A stretch of DNA of 64,000 bases from positions 32,447,501 through 32,511,500 of the forward strand of contig BSBM01000370.1 of assembly GCA_027924585.1 (NCBI GenBank), in the 5' to 3' direction. The notes below the pieces were generated by a model, which did no database searches, had not been told where the DNA came from, and saw only the letters and a program-made list of their open reading frames with translations. The first letter of the stretch is position 1. Each line of letters begins with the position of its first letter. Positions 22,529-33,051 of this stretch are shown one piece after another. A program made the position numbers and the translations under genes. The stretch is from Larix kaempferi (Eukaryota; Streptophyta; Pinopsida; Pinales; Pinaceae).

Positions 22529-25085
22529 CTAGACATGTTGAAAAGGCAAGAAGATGAATTTAGAGCAAATCAATCTTAACTCATCTAAAAGAATAGAGAG
22601 AGTCAAATGGTTACACTGTTGTGCCCCCTTTATCCACTTAATGACAATATGAGAATCCCCAAATACCTGTAGACGTGTGATGCCATTTTCAACCGCCAAT
22701 AGAAGAAGAATCTTTAGAGACAACAACTCTGCATAATTATTTGGCTTGCCCGAAATCCGAGAGAATGAGTAGTTGTGAGGTGCAAAATTCCACCTCCACC
22801 GCAACTCAAAGGATTCCGTTGTAATGCACCATCAAAATATGCCCATGAAATATTTTGATCAATCTCTTTCTCAACCACTCTCCTAATCCTCTCCTGCTCT
22901 AAATCCTGCTCTAAATCATGTGGGAAATCCTGTGAGATGTTCATGCTTTTTGTTGCACAGATAATTAGATAGACTAGACAGTCCTCAAATATGCATATGT
23001 TTCGAGCCATTAAAATACCCCATGCTACTATAATAGGGAAAGACTTATAATTTTTTGTGTGAGCATCTATGGTCCAAGACCTGTACCCTTCCTCAATTGA
23101 TAAGTCGTACCATTTTAGATTAATTCCTACAATAGAGACTATTTATGCCCAAACATTTTTTCCAAAATCACATTCCATCATAATATGATCATTTGTTTCC
23201 TCATTATGAAAAAAGAGAGCACACCTACTTGGTCTAGACCAATTGAACCTATACATATTTTCTAATGCAAGAGCCTTATAATGAAGAAAACACCACATGA
23301 ATATTTTTTCCTTCAACGAAAATTTAGGCTTCCACAAGGGCTTCCACCACCATCTAATATCTCTCCTATCCTGATCCATACAAAGGATGATATATCTCAA
23401 TATAGGAGTATAATTTCCTGTTGGCGCAAAGGACTAACACAACTCATCTGGATGCTCATTTAATCTTACTTGGAACGACCTTAAACAATCGATAAATGAG
23501 TCCTAGACTTGCACTTCACCAATTGCCCATCCAAATCTTTCTTTCCTTGGAAAACCTTGCTCCCATATAGATGTAGATCATGGATCAAAATTTTGAGAAA
23601 TATATAAATATCCCCTATCTCTGAGATGTTGAATCATTTGAGAGTTCAACATTTTCCGTCCATTTCCCACCCATGCATCTTCTTCGATTCTTACCTTTGA
23701 CCCAATCCCAATTTTCAAATCCAAATATTTCCTAACCAACCATAAATATTTAATGTTTACCTTCCACAAATATTATTACAGGATTTGTCCCTTCTCTTCA
23801 CCCATTCTTAGACATAATTCAGAAAGATACACTTGTCAATCATAATCTGACACCATAAACCTTGTTCTCTAATCAATCTCCATACACTCTTGGCTACTAG
23901 AGATTTTGAAAAAAGAAAGATATTTTTTTAATCCCCATCACCCAAGCGATTTGGGATAGGTGAGTTGGTCCCATCGGATCCATGGGATAACCTTCCTTTC
24001 ACCCGACCCTTCTCATAGAAAATGAAAACTGATCTTTCTAAGCTTATCCAACACTCCTATTGGAATCTAGGACAGAGAAATCTAGTAGATTGGGATATTT
24101 TTGAGCATTGATTTAACTAGAACCAAGAGACCCCCATAGACAACCATATGAAACTACAACACACTAATCTCTTTTTTCATTTTAGCTATCAACCAATCTA
24201 ATATGTTTTTTGATAGTTATTAGGATTCAAATGGAAGCCAAGATAGTTAATTCCATCCTCCACATTAGCAAACCTATAGGGAAAGATATCCCTGGCCAAC
24301 TCTATTACATCCTCATCTATACCAAAGTAGGAAAAGGTCGACTTTGTCTCATTGATAAGCATATTAGTCATCGAGTAGTATAAAACCAGAATATTCTTGA
24401 GTTTTACAATATCTCTTTGATACCCATCACAGAACATGTGTATATCATCTACAAATAATAGGTGTGTGAGAAATACTATGTTCCCTTACTTTATTCCCTT
24501 AAATGATCCAAATATTTTAGCTTCTAGGACACTTCTTCTTAGACCTTCAATAACAATCAAAACAATAAAGGAGAGAGGGGGAAACATTGCCTAAGTCCTC
24601 TCCAAACCCTAAAAAACTTTGAAGCTACTCCATTAATAATAACTACAAAAGGCACTTTGGTGATACAACTCATTACCCAAGAAATGAAAGGAACCTCAGA
24701 CCTCAGATGAGTCAACAACATTCGAATGTAGAGCCAACTTATCCTTTCATATTCTTTTGAAAAATCATTTTTAACAACTACTTCCTTTTGCTTTTGAACC
24801 TTGATAATGTGGATCCCTTCTTGTTCCACCCCAATAACTTCATGTATCTTCCTACCAGTTAGAAAACCAAACTGCTCCGTAGAAATGGTCTTGGAAAATA
24901 AGGTTTTTATTCTTCTTGCAATCACCTTAGCCACAATATTATAGATGTAGTTGCTGAGCGAAATGGTCTGTAATATTCAAAGGAAGTAGGATTATGTCCC
25001 TTCGGAATTAGAGAAATGAAAGTTGAATTAAAGGAAGCCAACATGCAACCTCTCACCCTGGAATCTTCGACCACTCTAAGAACAT
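22529..25085 (-). pseudogene. LINE C ORF2, RT palm to RNase H
   Basis: From 25085 downward: FNSTFISLIPKGHNPTSF, then AKVIARRIKTLFSKTISTEQFGFLTGRK at 24934 onward (given here in overlapping sense only). Next come VVKNDFSKEYERISW, GLRQCFPLSPLLF, and the catalytic FVDD at 24455-24444, intact in THLLFVDDIHMFCDG. The zinc-binding region is at 23400-23143 (WWWKPLWKPKFSLKEKIFMW, then ALFFHNEETNDHIMMEC). RNase H is at 22870-22529: YFDGALQRNP (Asp), NNYAELLSLK (Glu), VFGDSHIVIKW (Asp). Three RNase H acidic residues are therefore retained. Stops and frameshifts break it into at least six pieces. The C-terminal stop is at 22529. Confidence 0.82.
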
Positions 25086-25755
25086 TGTTAGTTTTTCAGA
25101 ATTTTCAATCTGATCTAAGATCTTAACTGAGAGAATAACATGTACAACATATCTACAACATATCTACAACATACCTACAGCATATCAATCATGGACACAA
25201 TAATGCAAGCACACAAGAGACACAGAGTTTCATTGGGGAAAACCAAGAAGGTGAAAAACCCCGCAACTTCCTCAAAGATAGAAAGAGATATGATACAACC
25301 AAAGTACACGAGATAGTATTCTCCTAGCAGCTGATCCTCCTCCTCACATGTGCACCACTTTCCGAGTGATGGAAGAGTGAGTAATGAGATGATCAAATAG
25401 AGTTCTCCCAATCTCTATTTATACTTGTCCTGTCCTGCCCAATAAACCAGTGGGGCTGACTTGTCTAACTTAGCCTAATAACCCATGGTTACATTAATCC
25501 GGGCCAACCCCACACTTGGTGGTCTAATAACCCATTTACCCACATGACTCATACAGGGTCGACCCCATAAAGGTGGTCTAATAACCCATCGACAAGTTAC
25601 AACACTTACGACACTTGTCAATACAAATGACGACACTTGTCAATACAAATGACGACACTTCCATATAGAGGAATAATAACATCTCTATAGGAGTACAATA
25701 TACATATATGAAATACATAGGTGAAATATATTTCGAAGTTACATATACATCAACA
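25086..25755 (-). repeat. copia-1 3' LTR
   Basis: 670 bp. It starts TGTTAG and ends CAACA on the plus strand (element strand TGTTGATGT...CTAACA). A TATAAATA box on the minus strand at 25433-25426 marks the probable promoter. It is longer than the 5' LTR partly because a ~25-bp block (GACACTTGTCAATACAAAT) is duplicated near 25615-25660. Confidence 0.9.
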
Positions 25756-25764
25756 CTCCCTCTT
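25756..25764 (-). other. copia-1 polypurine tract
   Basis: AAGAGGGAG on the minus strand, immediately upstream of the 3' LTR. This is the expected primer for plus-strand DNA synthesis. The same position in copia-2 reads AAGGGGGAG. Confidence 0.8.
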
Positions 25765-26039
25765 AACTAGGAAGGTATTTCTCGACATAGATCTGCTAGC
25801 ACAAGTCTTCTTATCTGGATCATCATCACTGGATCATCGTCACTGCTGCTATCTCAATCAATCTCCAATCTACTCGTCATAGGAAGTTATACAGAGCCAG
25901 TCCTTTTTCATACTGGGTGTAGGCCCACCACTTGCAGGTCTTCATCATCACTATCCATATTGTGGAATTCTCAGGACTTATTACATGCATCACAAAACCT
26001 TGCAAGAGCATCCAGGTTGTTACGAGCACATGGCTCTAC

Positions 26040-27130
26040 CTGTCAAATCTCCCAGGGTTGTATTATATGTGACTGTCACAAAACCTTAAAAGAGTGTCTT
26101 GACAAGAAATATCTCTAAAGAGCATATGAGGCCTTTTTCATCCTGTCCAGATCTCCAGGACTTATTACATGTGATCCCTACCACAAAACCTTTAAAGAGT
26201 GTCTTGACTAGCAAGAAATCTAAAGAGCATCTGAGGCCTTTTTCATCCTGTCCAGATCTCCAGGGCGTATTACATGTGGTCATGGAAAAACATCGAAAGA
26301 GAATCCCAGGACTGATTACGAGCACACAACTCAACCTATCGGATCTCCCAGGGATGGATTATATGCCATAGGACAAAACCTCGAAAGAGCATCTTCCAGA
26401 TATCCCAGAACCAGATTTCATGCCATAGGCAAGACCTCGAAAGACTATCTGCAAATCTCCCAGGGACGGATTATATGTCCTCCCAAAGCAAAACCTTGAA
26501 AGAGCATTTTCCAGATATCCCAGGGCCACATTACATGCCATAGGCAAAACCTCGAAAGACTATCTACAAACCTCCCAGGGATGGATTATATGCTTATTTG
26601 CACAACCTATTCCATGACCACAGAGTATCAACCTAATACTCACCATACATCATCCTGATGTACACATGGTCATCCTGATCATCATCACTGCATCGTCCTA
26701 ATGCAGATAATCTGGAGCAACATCCTGAAGCTCGTCATCCATGATCATCCTGATCATACAATGCATCCATCTGATGCATGCCAAGTATCTACCTGATACA
26801 TATCATCATACATGATCCACTTGATCATAGAATGTATCCACCTGATACATACACAGATACATGATACACCTGATCATACAATGTATCCATCTGATATATA
26901 TCAACATACATGATCTACTTGATCATACAACGTATCTACCTGATACATATACAGATACATGGTCCAAGCATCCAACATGATGCATATACATATACATGAT
27001 CCAACTGATCATAACAAGCATCCAACATGATGCATATTCATATACATGATGCAACTGATCATAACAAGCATCCAACATGATGCATATACAAATATATCAA
27101 GCATCCAACATGATGCATATACAGAGCAGT
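26040..27130. repeat. copia-1 3' tandem-repeat region
   Basis: Two blocks. In about 26040-26600 a unit built on AAAACCTCGAAAGAGCATC, CAGATATCCCAGG and ATTACATGCCATAGG is repeated, including a ~110-bp duplication containing GAGGCCTTTTTCATCCTGTC at 26130 and 26240. In about 26630-27130 a unit with TGATCATACAA, GTATCCACCTGATACAT and CAACATGATGCATAT is repeated many times. The open frames here are repeat artefacts. The region sits between the RNase H stop and the 3' LTR, like the arrays of copia-2. Confidence 0.75.
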
Positions 27131-27234
27131 AACTGGAGCATCATCCCGATGCTCATCATCCAACGCTTACATCCACATCCATGTGGAGGATCCTCCTCTC
27201 ACCATGCTTGGAATGGCTCCAGCAAATGTGTCCA

Positions 27235-28831
27235 TCACTTCTTCCTCGAAGTGTCATTAATCTGAAGAACACCAAGCCTCTCCCTAAAGTACTCAAAATT
27301 CGCTCTGGCTAGTGGTTTCGTCAACACATGTGCAACCTGCTCATCCGTCGCAATATACAGGAGCTTCACTGCTCCTCTCTGCACCATATCCCTGATATAG
27401 TGATATTTGATCTCAATGTGTTTCGACCTGTCGTGGAACACTGGGTTCTCAGACAGCTTCACACAACTCTGGTTATCATAGAATATACCAATAGCATCCA
27501 GTGGGAGATCAAATAACTCAGACAGTAGCTTCCTCAGCCATACTACCTCACAACTAGCCGAACAAGCTGCAACATACTTTGCCTCGGTTGTAATCAGTGC
27601 TACGCAGGACTGCTTCCTGTTAAACCAAGAGATCACACCTGATCCCATACTGAAGCAGCACCCAGATGTGCTCTTCCTATCTGCAGCACTTCCTGCCCAA
27701 TCTAAATCAACATAACCCTGCAGGTTAAACTTTTGATTCGCATCATACTTGAGCCCATAATCAATTGTACCCTTCAGGTACCTCAGAATATGCTTTACAA
27801 CAACCAGGTGAACACCTCTAGGATCCGTTAGGAACTGGCTCAATGTGTTCACCGCAAAGCAAATATCTGGTCTCGTGTTTGTCAGGTACATCAACGACCC
27901 AATCATCTAACGATACATAGTGACATCAACCAGATCATATGAAGCATCACACAGAACCTTCAGGTTTGATGCCATAAATGTGGCCATGTCCTTGCAATCC
28001 ATCATCCCAAACCTCTTCAGGATCTCTACTGCATACTTCCCTTGTCCAAGGAAGATTCCATCTGCACTCTGCCACACCTCCATGCCTAGAAAGTAGTGCA
28101 TCATCTCCAAGTTATTCATTTCGAACTTGGCATCAAGCTTCCGCTGCATGTCAGCAATCAATCTATCCTCACCTGTTACAAATAGGTCATCCACATACAA
28201 TAGTATTATCACTGGATTGCCTTCCTCAACCTTGTAGTAAAGGTTGGAATCTGCTTTACTCTTGGTAAATCCCAAACTGGATAGAAAGCCATCTATCTTC
28301 CATACTAGGTCCTGGCTGCCTGTTTCAAACCATACAGGGCTTTCTTTAGTTTGCACACATGTGACTCTCAGTCATGTGTCTCAAACCCGAGTGGCTGCTC
28401 CACATACACTTCCTTTTCGACTACACCATTCAAGAAAGCTGTCTTGACATCCATCTGGTGTATCTTCCATTTCATCACTGCGGCCAGAGCAAGTACTGAT
28501 CTGATGGAAGTGTGCCTGGATATAGGTGTAGAAGTCTCTTCATACTCAATCCCTCTTTCTGGGAGAAGCCATGAGCTACAAACCTCGCTTTGTATTTCTC
28601 CATGCTACCATATGCAGCATGCTTGATCTTGTAGATCCATTTGGAAGTTACAACAGACTTCCCTTCAGGTCTTGGGACTGCATCCCAAACATCATTCTTC
28701 ATGATTGACTGGTACTCCTTGATCATGGCATTCTTCTCGAATCCCGGGAACTTCAATATATTCAATAGATAACTTTGTTGTTGAACAAATGTTGTAGTCC
28801 TTCTTTTGTAGGTGATGGTATACAATCTTTC
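27235..28831 (-). pseudogene. copia-1 reverse transcriptase and RNase H
   Basis: From 28825: YQSIMKNDVWDAVP, SKWIYKIKH and ARFVAHGFSQKEG begin the copia RT. A frameshift lies near 28475-28360, then MQTKES at 28356 and the catalytic ILLYVDDLFVTGE near 28205. The thumb (MHYFLGMEV) follows, with a stop at about 27907. RNase H at 27906-27235 starts MIGSLMYLTNTRPDICFAV and includes GYVDLDWAG (Asp), TTEAKY (the catalytic Glu of TEAEY is now Lys) and IFYDNQSC (Asp). It ends after KHIEIKYHYIRD and LTKPLAR, so the C-terminus is full length. RT makes the cDNA and RNase H removes the RNA template. The N-terminal edge coincides with a TTTTGTAG acceptor-like site. Confidence 0.85.
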
Positions 28832-30170
28832 CTACAAAACAAGTTAAATTGCATGATTAGAAAACATCTCATAGTTTCCATAACAAATTCTTACACATAA
28901 ATAAATATGTCATACAGTCATGCAATTATCTTAGCCAATGCTTCAATACAACATTTATCCATATCCCGTAACTTTCTAGATGCCTTTCAATCTCTACTAG
29001 AACATTGTTAAGAGTGTGCACAACTCCCAACATGTCAGCAAAGAGGTTTCATTCTAGATAAGTAGCAATGGAATGTTGTACAGTGCCATAGGCCACTTAC
29101 CCATCACATGCATATTAGTAGTATAATGTTCATTAATGCAATTATTCTAATATGCGTAATACACACCTTAAGTCTAGGAACATAAGCATATACATCATTG
29201 AACAATATTATTTGAACAAACAAATATGCAAGAAATGACAATTCAAATACTTATCTTTGTTTGGTTTGTAGGGTGGACTCGCTCTCAATATTTGCTTCCT
29301 TGTAGTAACTACTGGAGTGTGCTCCCTCTTGATCTTTGCTTCCTGGATTACCTGTCCTTGAACTTATATCCATCCTCGATCACTTATGCATACTCACTAG
29401 TATCATCATTGTGTTATCCTTGAGGTCTCATACATACATTCATTAGTATAATCTCAATACTATCAAAACATAATAATCTTAAACATGTATAGTCATGATC
29501 ATTTCAAACACAGATAATAAACATTAGTATTCAAGGTTTAAGGGAATACTTCTTTTACTCATGCATATTCTTTATTTGACCAAAAGACTTTTCTGGTTAG
29601 TCATATCATCAATCAATGTAAGAGACATAATATGCATAAACCCTTGATTACTTACATTTCTGACTTCATGAATAATCATTATCAACCATACAACAGTATA
29701 AGATCCTAACACAAGGTAGGATTCTAACTTGATATAGGAAAAACATACCTAGTTATCATATTTGCTAGTTATGTCTAGCAATGTGTTCTTGTTCTCTTCA
29801 ATGACTTGTGCTAGTAACCTGCATATCTCATAGGTTAAGCATTGTAGAACCAAATTATACATACCTCGTAAGTAGAGCTTCTATGTGATCCATGACAATG
29901 GATGAATCTTTGTCTTCATGTCACCATGGTCATATGTTCTTGAACTAGAACATGATTTGTTTTTCCTTTCATGTTAGTGGACAACATCAACCTCATACAA
30001 CACCACAATGCATTAGTACAATCATAAGTGTCAAAACCCTAATTAATGAATATATGCATTCATAATTTTATTAAGGTGATACAACAAGTCTAAAGTTAAT
30101 CAAGATTGTATTAACCTTAATGAAGAAAAAAATATCATAAACTTAATCATGAACAGATATCGAAACATAC
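28832..30170 (-). other. Intron-like block where protease and integrase should be
   Basis: 1339 bp of AT-rich, non-coding DNA lies between the gag-like remnant and the RT. On the minus strand it starts GTATGT immediately after CCAG (30171) and ends in TTTTGTAG just before GAAAGATTG (28831), that is, with consensus-like plant splice sites. It contains no protease or integrase motif. Either it is a true or captured intron, or a deletion/insertion event happens to end at such sites. Confidence 0.45.
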
Positions 30171-30340
30171 CTGGATAAGTCATACCTGTCGAGATTGCTT
30201 GTAATCTTCTTATGTAAGGCCTTAGCCTCATCTCCCTATGAAACTAGAACTTCTTCACTTATACAGGTGACCAATCCATTCTCTTCTAGTATTAACTCGA
30301 TCCACTTGATTTGCAGAAACTGGATCTGGAGTTGGATTAG
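30171..30340 (-). pseudogene. copia-1 gag remnant
   Basis: On the minus strand about 50 residues match the copia-type Gag pattern: IKWIELILEENGLV, then after a stop GDEAKALHKKITSNLDRY. The order W...LEEN.L...EEV...DEAKAL..I is characteristic of the Gag N-terminal half. No zinc knuckle is present. It ends at the CCAG|GTATGT junction. Confidence 0.5.
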
Positions 30341-31460
30341 GGTTTGTCAGGAAAACCCTAAAAATTCAAACTTTGAATTTCAAACTTCTGAAAGGATAGA
30401 AAGATGCGCCTTGATGAGCTGATCAAGCAGGTATACTCAGAATTTGAAAACTGCAAAGTTTCACCCCTCAAAATTTCCTTTGAAACTTCTGTATCTTCTA
30501 GACAGGATCCCGAACTAGGGTTTGATAAAGCCCACCCTCCTGCCCAACCAAAAGGTTCGATCCAAAGCTCTAAACTTTGATTTTTCTGAGGAGCTTCCAG
30601 CCGTGGTCATAGACTTCAGAAATTCCAACTTTTTCAGAAGCCCTAATTTTCCACCTTTTCGATCAAAATCCCGAACTAGGCTTTAATCAAGCCCGACCTT
30701 CTACCCAACCAAAAAATTCGATCTTGGTCTTTAAATTTCTATTTTGATGAGTAGCATTCAGCCGTGGTCTCTGATTACAAAAATTCCAACTTTCTCCGAA
30801 ACCCTAATTCCCGGAGCCATGAATGAAGGTGCTCAAAATCCAATTCTGTTTTGACAGAAATATGCACCCGATTGTTTCTGATGTAACTCCGAAATTACGA
30901 ATCCACAGGGTCTGAAAATTATACCTTTGGTAGCCCAACCTATCATCTTTCCAACCCCATAGGTCTGACCTCAATTGGATTCTCTGAGAGAGAGTTATGC
31001 CAAGTGTCGCAACGTGACCTGTTTATGGGATAAAACAGGAGAACGAACTTGTATGGCGTTCCACGTGTCCCTGATTCACTTTTGGCCTTTGAACCTTTGG
31101 CATGTGAAAGTACAATTTGTGCCCTACCTGTCAATTTTTATGAAATTTCATTTGGAGCTTCCTAGCCCAAGTTATGACCTTTTTTCCTAGGTCACCTATT
31201 TATGACTCAGATCTGGAAGAGGCAGAAACCCTATATTGTATAGATCATAAATCACAAAGTACAACGAATTAGAGGTTTCCCTTTGGACACAAGGTACATG
31301 GGGATATTATATTCAATCTGTAAGAGTTTCAGATCCTGAAACCTCGCCGAAATGTATTTACAGTGAAAGTTCTATGATAGCTGGTTTTTGCTATATCAAG
31401 CCCTAGCTTCGCAAATGCAACAAGTGTCATAAATGCCATACCATGCCTTCTTTCAGGCTA
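30341..31460 (-). other. copia-1 5' leader with an internal duplication
   Basis: Untranslated region between the primer-binding site and the gag remnant. A ~157-bp block is duplicated in tandem: copies start near 30505 and 30661 and share CCCGAACTAGG, CCCAACCAAAA, CAGCCGTGGTC and AAATTCCAACTTT. No coding signal is seen. Confidence 0.6.
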
Positions 31461-31472
31461 GCTCTGATACCA
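31461..31472 (-). promoter_or_regulatory. copia-1 primer-binding site (tRNA-iMet)
   Basis: TGGTATCAGAGC on the minus strand, directly abutting the 5' LTR. This is the classic plant copia primer-binding site complementary to initiator methionine tRNA. Confidence 0.92.
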
Positions 31473-32109
31473 TGTGAGTTTTTCAGAATTTTCAATCTGA
31501 TCTAATATATTAAGTGAGATAATAACATGTACAACATATCTACAACATATCTACAGCATATCAATCATGGACACAATAATGCAAGCACACAATAGACATA
31601 GAGTTTCACCGGGGAAAACCAAGAAGGTGAAAAACCCCGCAACTTCCTCAAAGATAGAAAGAGCAATGATACAACCAAATTACAAGAGATAGTCTTCTCC
31701 TAGAAGTTGAACCTCCTCCTCACATGTGCACCACTTTCCGAGTGATGGAAGAGTGAGTAATGAGATGATCAAATAGAGATCTCCCGATCTCTATTTATAC
31801 TTGTCTTGTCCTGCCCAATAAACCAGTGGGGTGTACTTGTCTAACTTAGCCTAATAACCCATGGTTACATTAATCCAGGCCGACCCCACACTTGGTGGTC
31901 TAATAACCCGTTTACCCACATGAATCATACATGGCCGACCCCATCAAGGTGGTCTAATAACCCATTGGAGGGTTACAACACTTGCGACACTTGTTAATAT
32001 AAATGACGACACTTCCATATAGAGGAATAATAACATCTCTATAGGAGTACAATATACATAGATGAAATACATAGGTGAAATACATTCCGAAGTTACATGT
32101 ACATTAACA
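31473..32109 (-). repeat. copia-1 5' LTR
   Basis: 637 bp, TGTGAG...TTAACA on the plus strand and collinear with 25086-25755. TATAAATA on the minus strand at 31799-31792 is the probable core promoter for element RNA. It is flanked on the right by the target duplication AACAT (32110-32114). Confidence 0.9.
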
Positions 32110-32127
32110 AACATCCCCTTCCACCAG
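32110..32127 (-). pseudogene. LINE C remnant between two LTR elements
   Basis: 18 bp: the copia-1 target duplication AACAT, eight further LINE bases, and ACCAG, which is the left target duplication of the gypsy element. Read on the minus strand and joined to 47565 and 25085, it completes the LINE reading frame LELVEGDV. It is the only LINE C sequence left between copia-1 and the gypsy element. Confidence 0.85.
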
Positions 32128-33029
32128 TGTTACACCCAAAATCTACTCATCATTAGATTTAGTGTATACATCCCTGAAGTCACCTGGACTAAGTACTTTC
32201 ATTTGGGAGGATTTGCACTCAGTCTTACAAACTTTTGAGAGGTCGTCGCAGGTTGCACACTAGCAACATGCGACGTCGCGTCTTGATCCACTGCAGGGTA
32301 CAATGAGGTCTTTTAATGGAAAAAAATAGCCTATTCGAGATCCTTCTCGAAACTTACCCATTTAGGGGCTTATCCCTGACCTCCAGGGGAGCTGGTACTC
32401 GGCCCCTAACTCTTTGGGAAGATCCCCCATCTCTCTCCTACCATCTCTCAACCTATCCTATCGATACCCTATCCACTTAGTCCTATATAAGTGAAGCTCT
32501 CTCCCATCCCAAAGGGAGGAAGGCTATGGTATCTACATGCTGGTGAAATCCCTCTTAAGACACCTCCATTCACCTATCAGAGAGCTCATACTTCCTTGGA
32601 AGGACATGGCAATTGGCTTGGTCGGAGAAGGGCTACTGCGTTAAGTTTTTGGTTGTAGTTCTATATCTCTATCATGTACTCCTCTATTTACAGTAATGCA
32701 AATGATTTCCACCAATATTGTTCTTATGTGTAATGATATTGTGTAGTTTACCTGCTTAACTGTTCACTTAGATTGCTTATTGTATAGATGCTCTTTACTC
32801 GTTTCCCTTGTTTCTGTGTCTTGACAGGTCTTGCAGCTTGGATTTGACGATCGTGGGATGTGGAGCAACATTCAAGAGAAAGGATTGCGTAACAGAAAGG
32901 TAAGACATCTAGTACTTGGTCCTTAAGTAGATCTAGGAAATGCACTTGTAGTCTGTTTTATTTGTTCTAGACTCACATTGAGCTAGGGAGATCCTGCTCG
33001 CGTCCGCTTGAGTGGATTGTCCGGTAACA
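32128..33029 (+). repeat. Gypsy 5' LTR
   Basis: 902 bp, TGTTACACCC...CCGGTAACA. TATATAA at 32484-32490 is the probable promoter. A stem-loop is possible at 32244-32274: arms CGTCGCAGGTTGC and GCAACATGCGACG around ACACTA. The 3' LTR has lost part of the left arm. Confidence 0.93.
32484..32490 (+). promoter_or_regulatory. TATA box of gypsy 5' LTR
   Basis: TATATAA within TCCTATATAAGTG, conserved at 47014-47020 in the 3' LTR. Transcription would start roughly 30 bp downstream. This is inferred from the motif and its position only. Confidence 0.55.
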
Positions 33030-33051
33030 AATCTGGCGACCATATTGGGGA
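33030..33051 (+). promoter_or_regulatory. Gypsy primer-binding site candidate
   Basis: AATC follows the LTR, and TGGCGACCATATTGGGGA then occupies 33034-33051. The TGGCGAC...GGGGA pattern is typical of large plant gypsy primer-binding sites. I do not assign the tRNA species. Confidence 0.7.

Larger units (their letters stand above)
25086..32109 (-). mobile_element. copia-1: LTR retrotransposon with TSD AACAT
   Basis: Complete in outline: LTRs at 25086-25755 and 31473-32109, a tRNA-Met primer-binding site next to the 5' LTR, a polypurine tract next to the 3' LTR, and 5-bp target duplications AACAT at 25081-25085 and 32110-32114. Coding content is incomplete: a short gag remnant, no protease or integrase, then reverse transcriptase and RNase H. 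About 1.4 kb between the RNase H end and the 3' LTR is made of tandem repeats. The element could not transpose by itself. It lies inside LINE C, in the same orientation. Confidence 0.92.

Noticed and set aside
25086-32109. Copia-1 and the LARD as members of the same family
   Set aside because: They share only the tRNA-Met primer site; LTR sequences, lengths and orientation differ.
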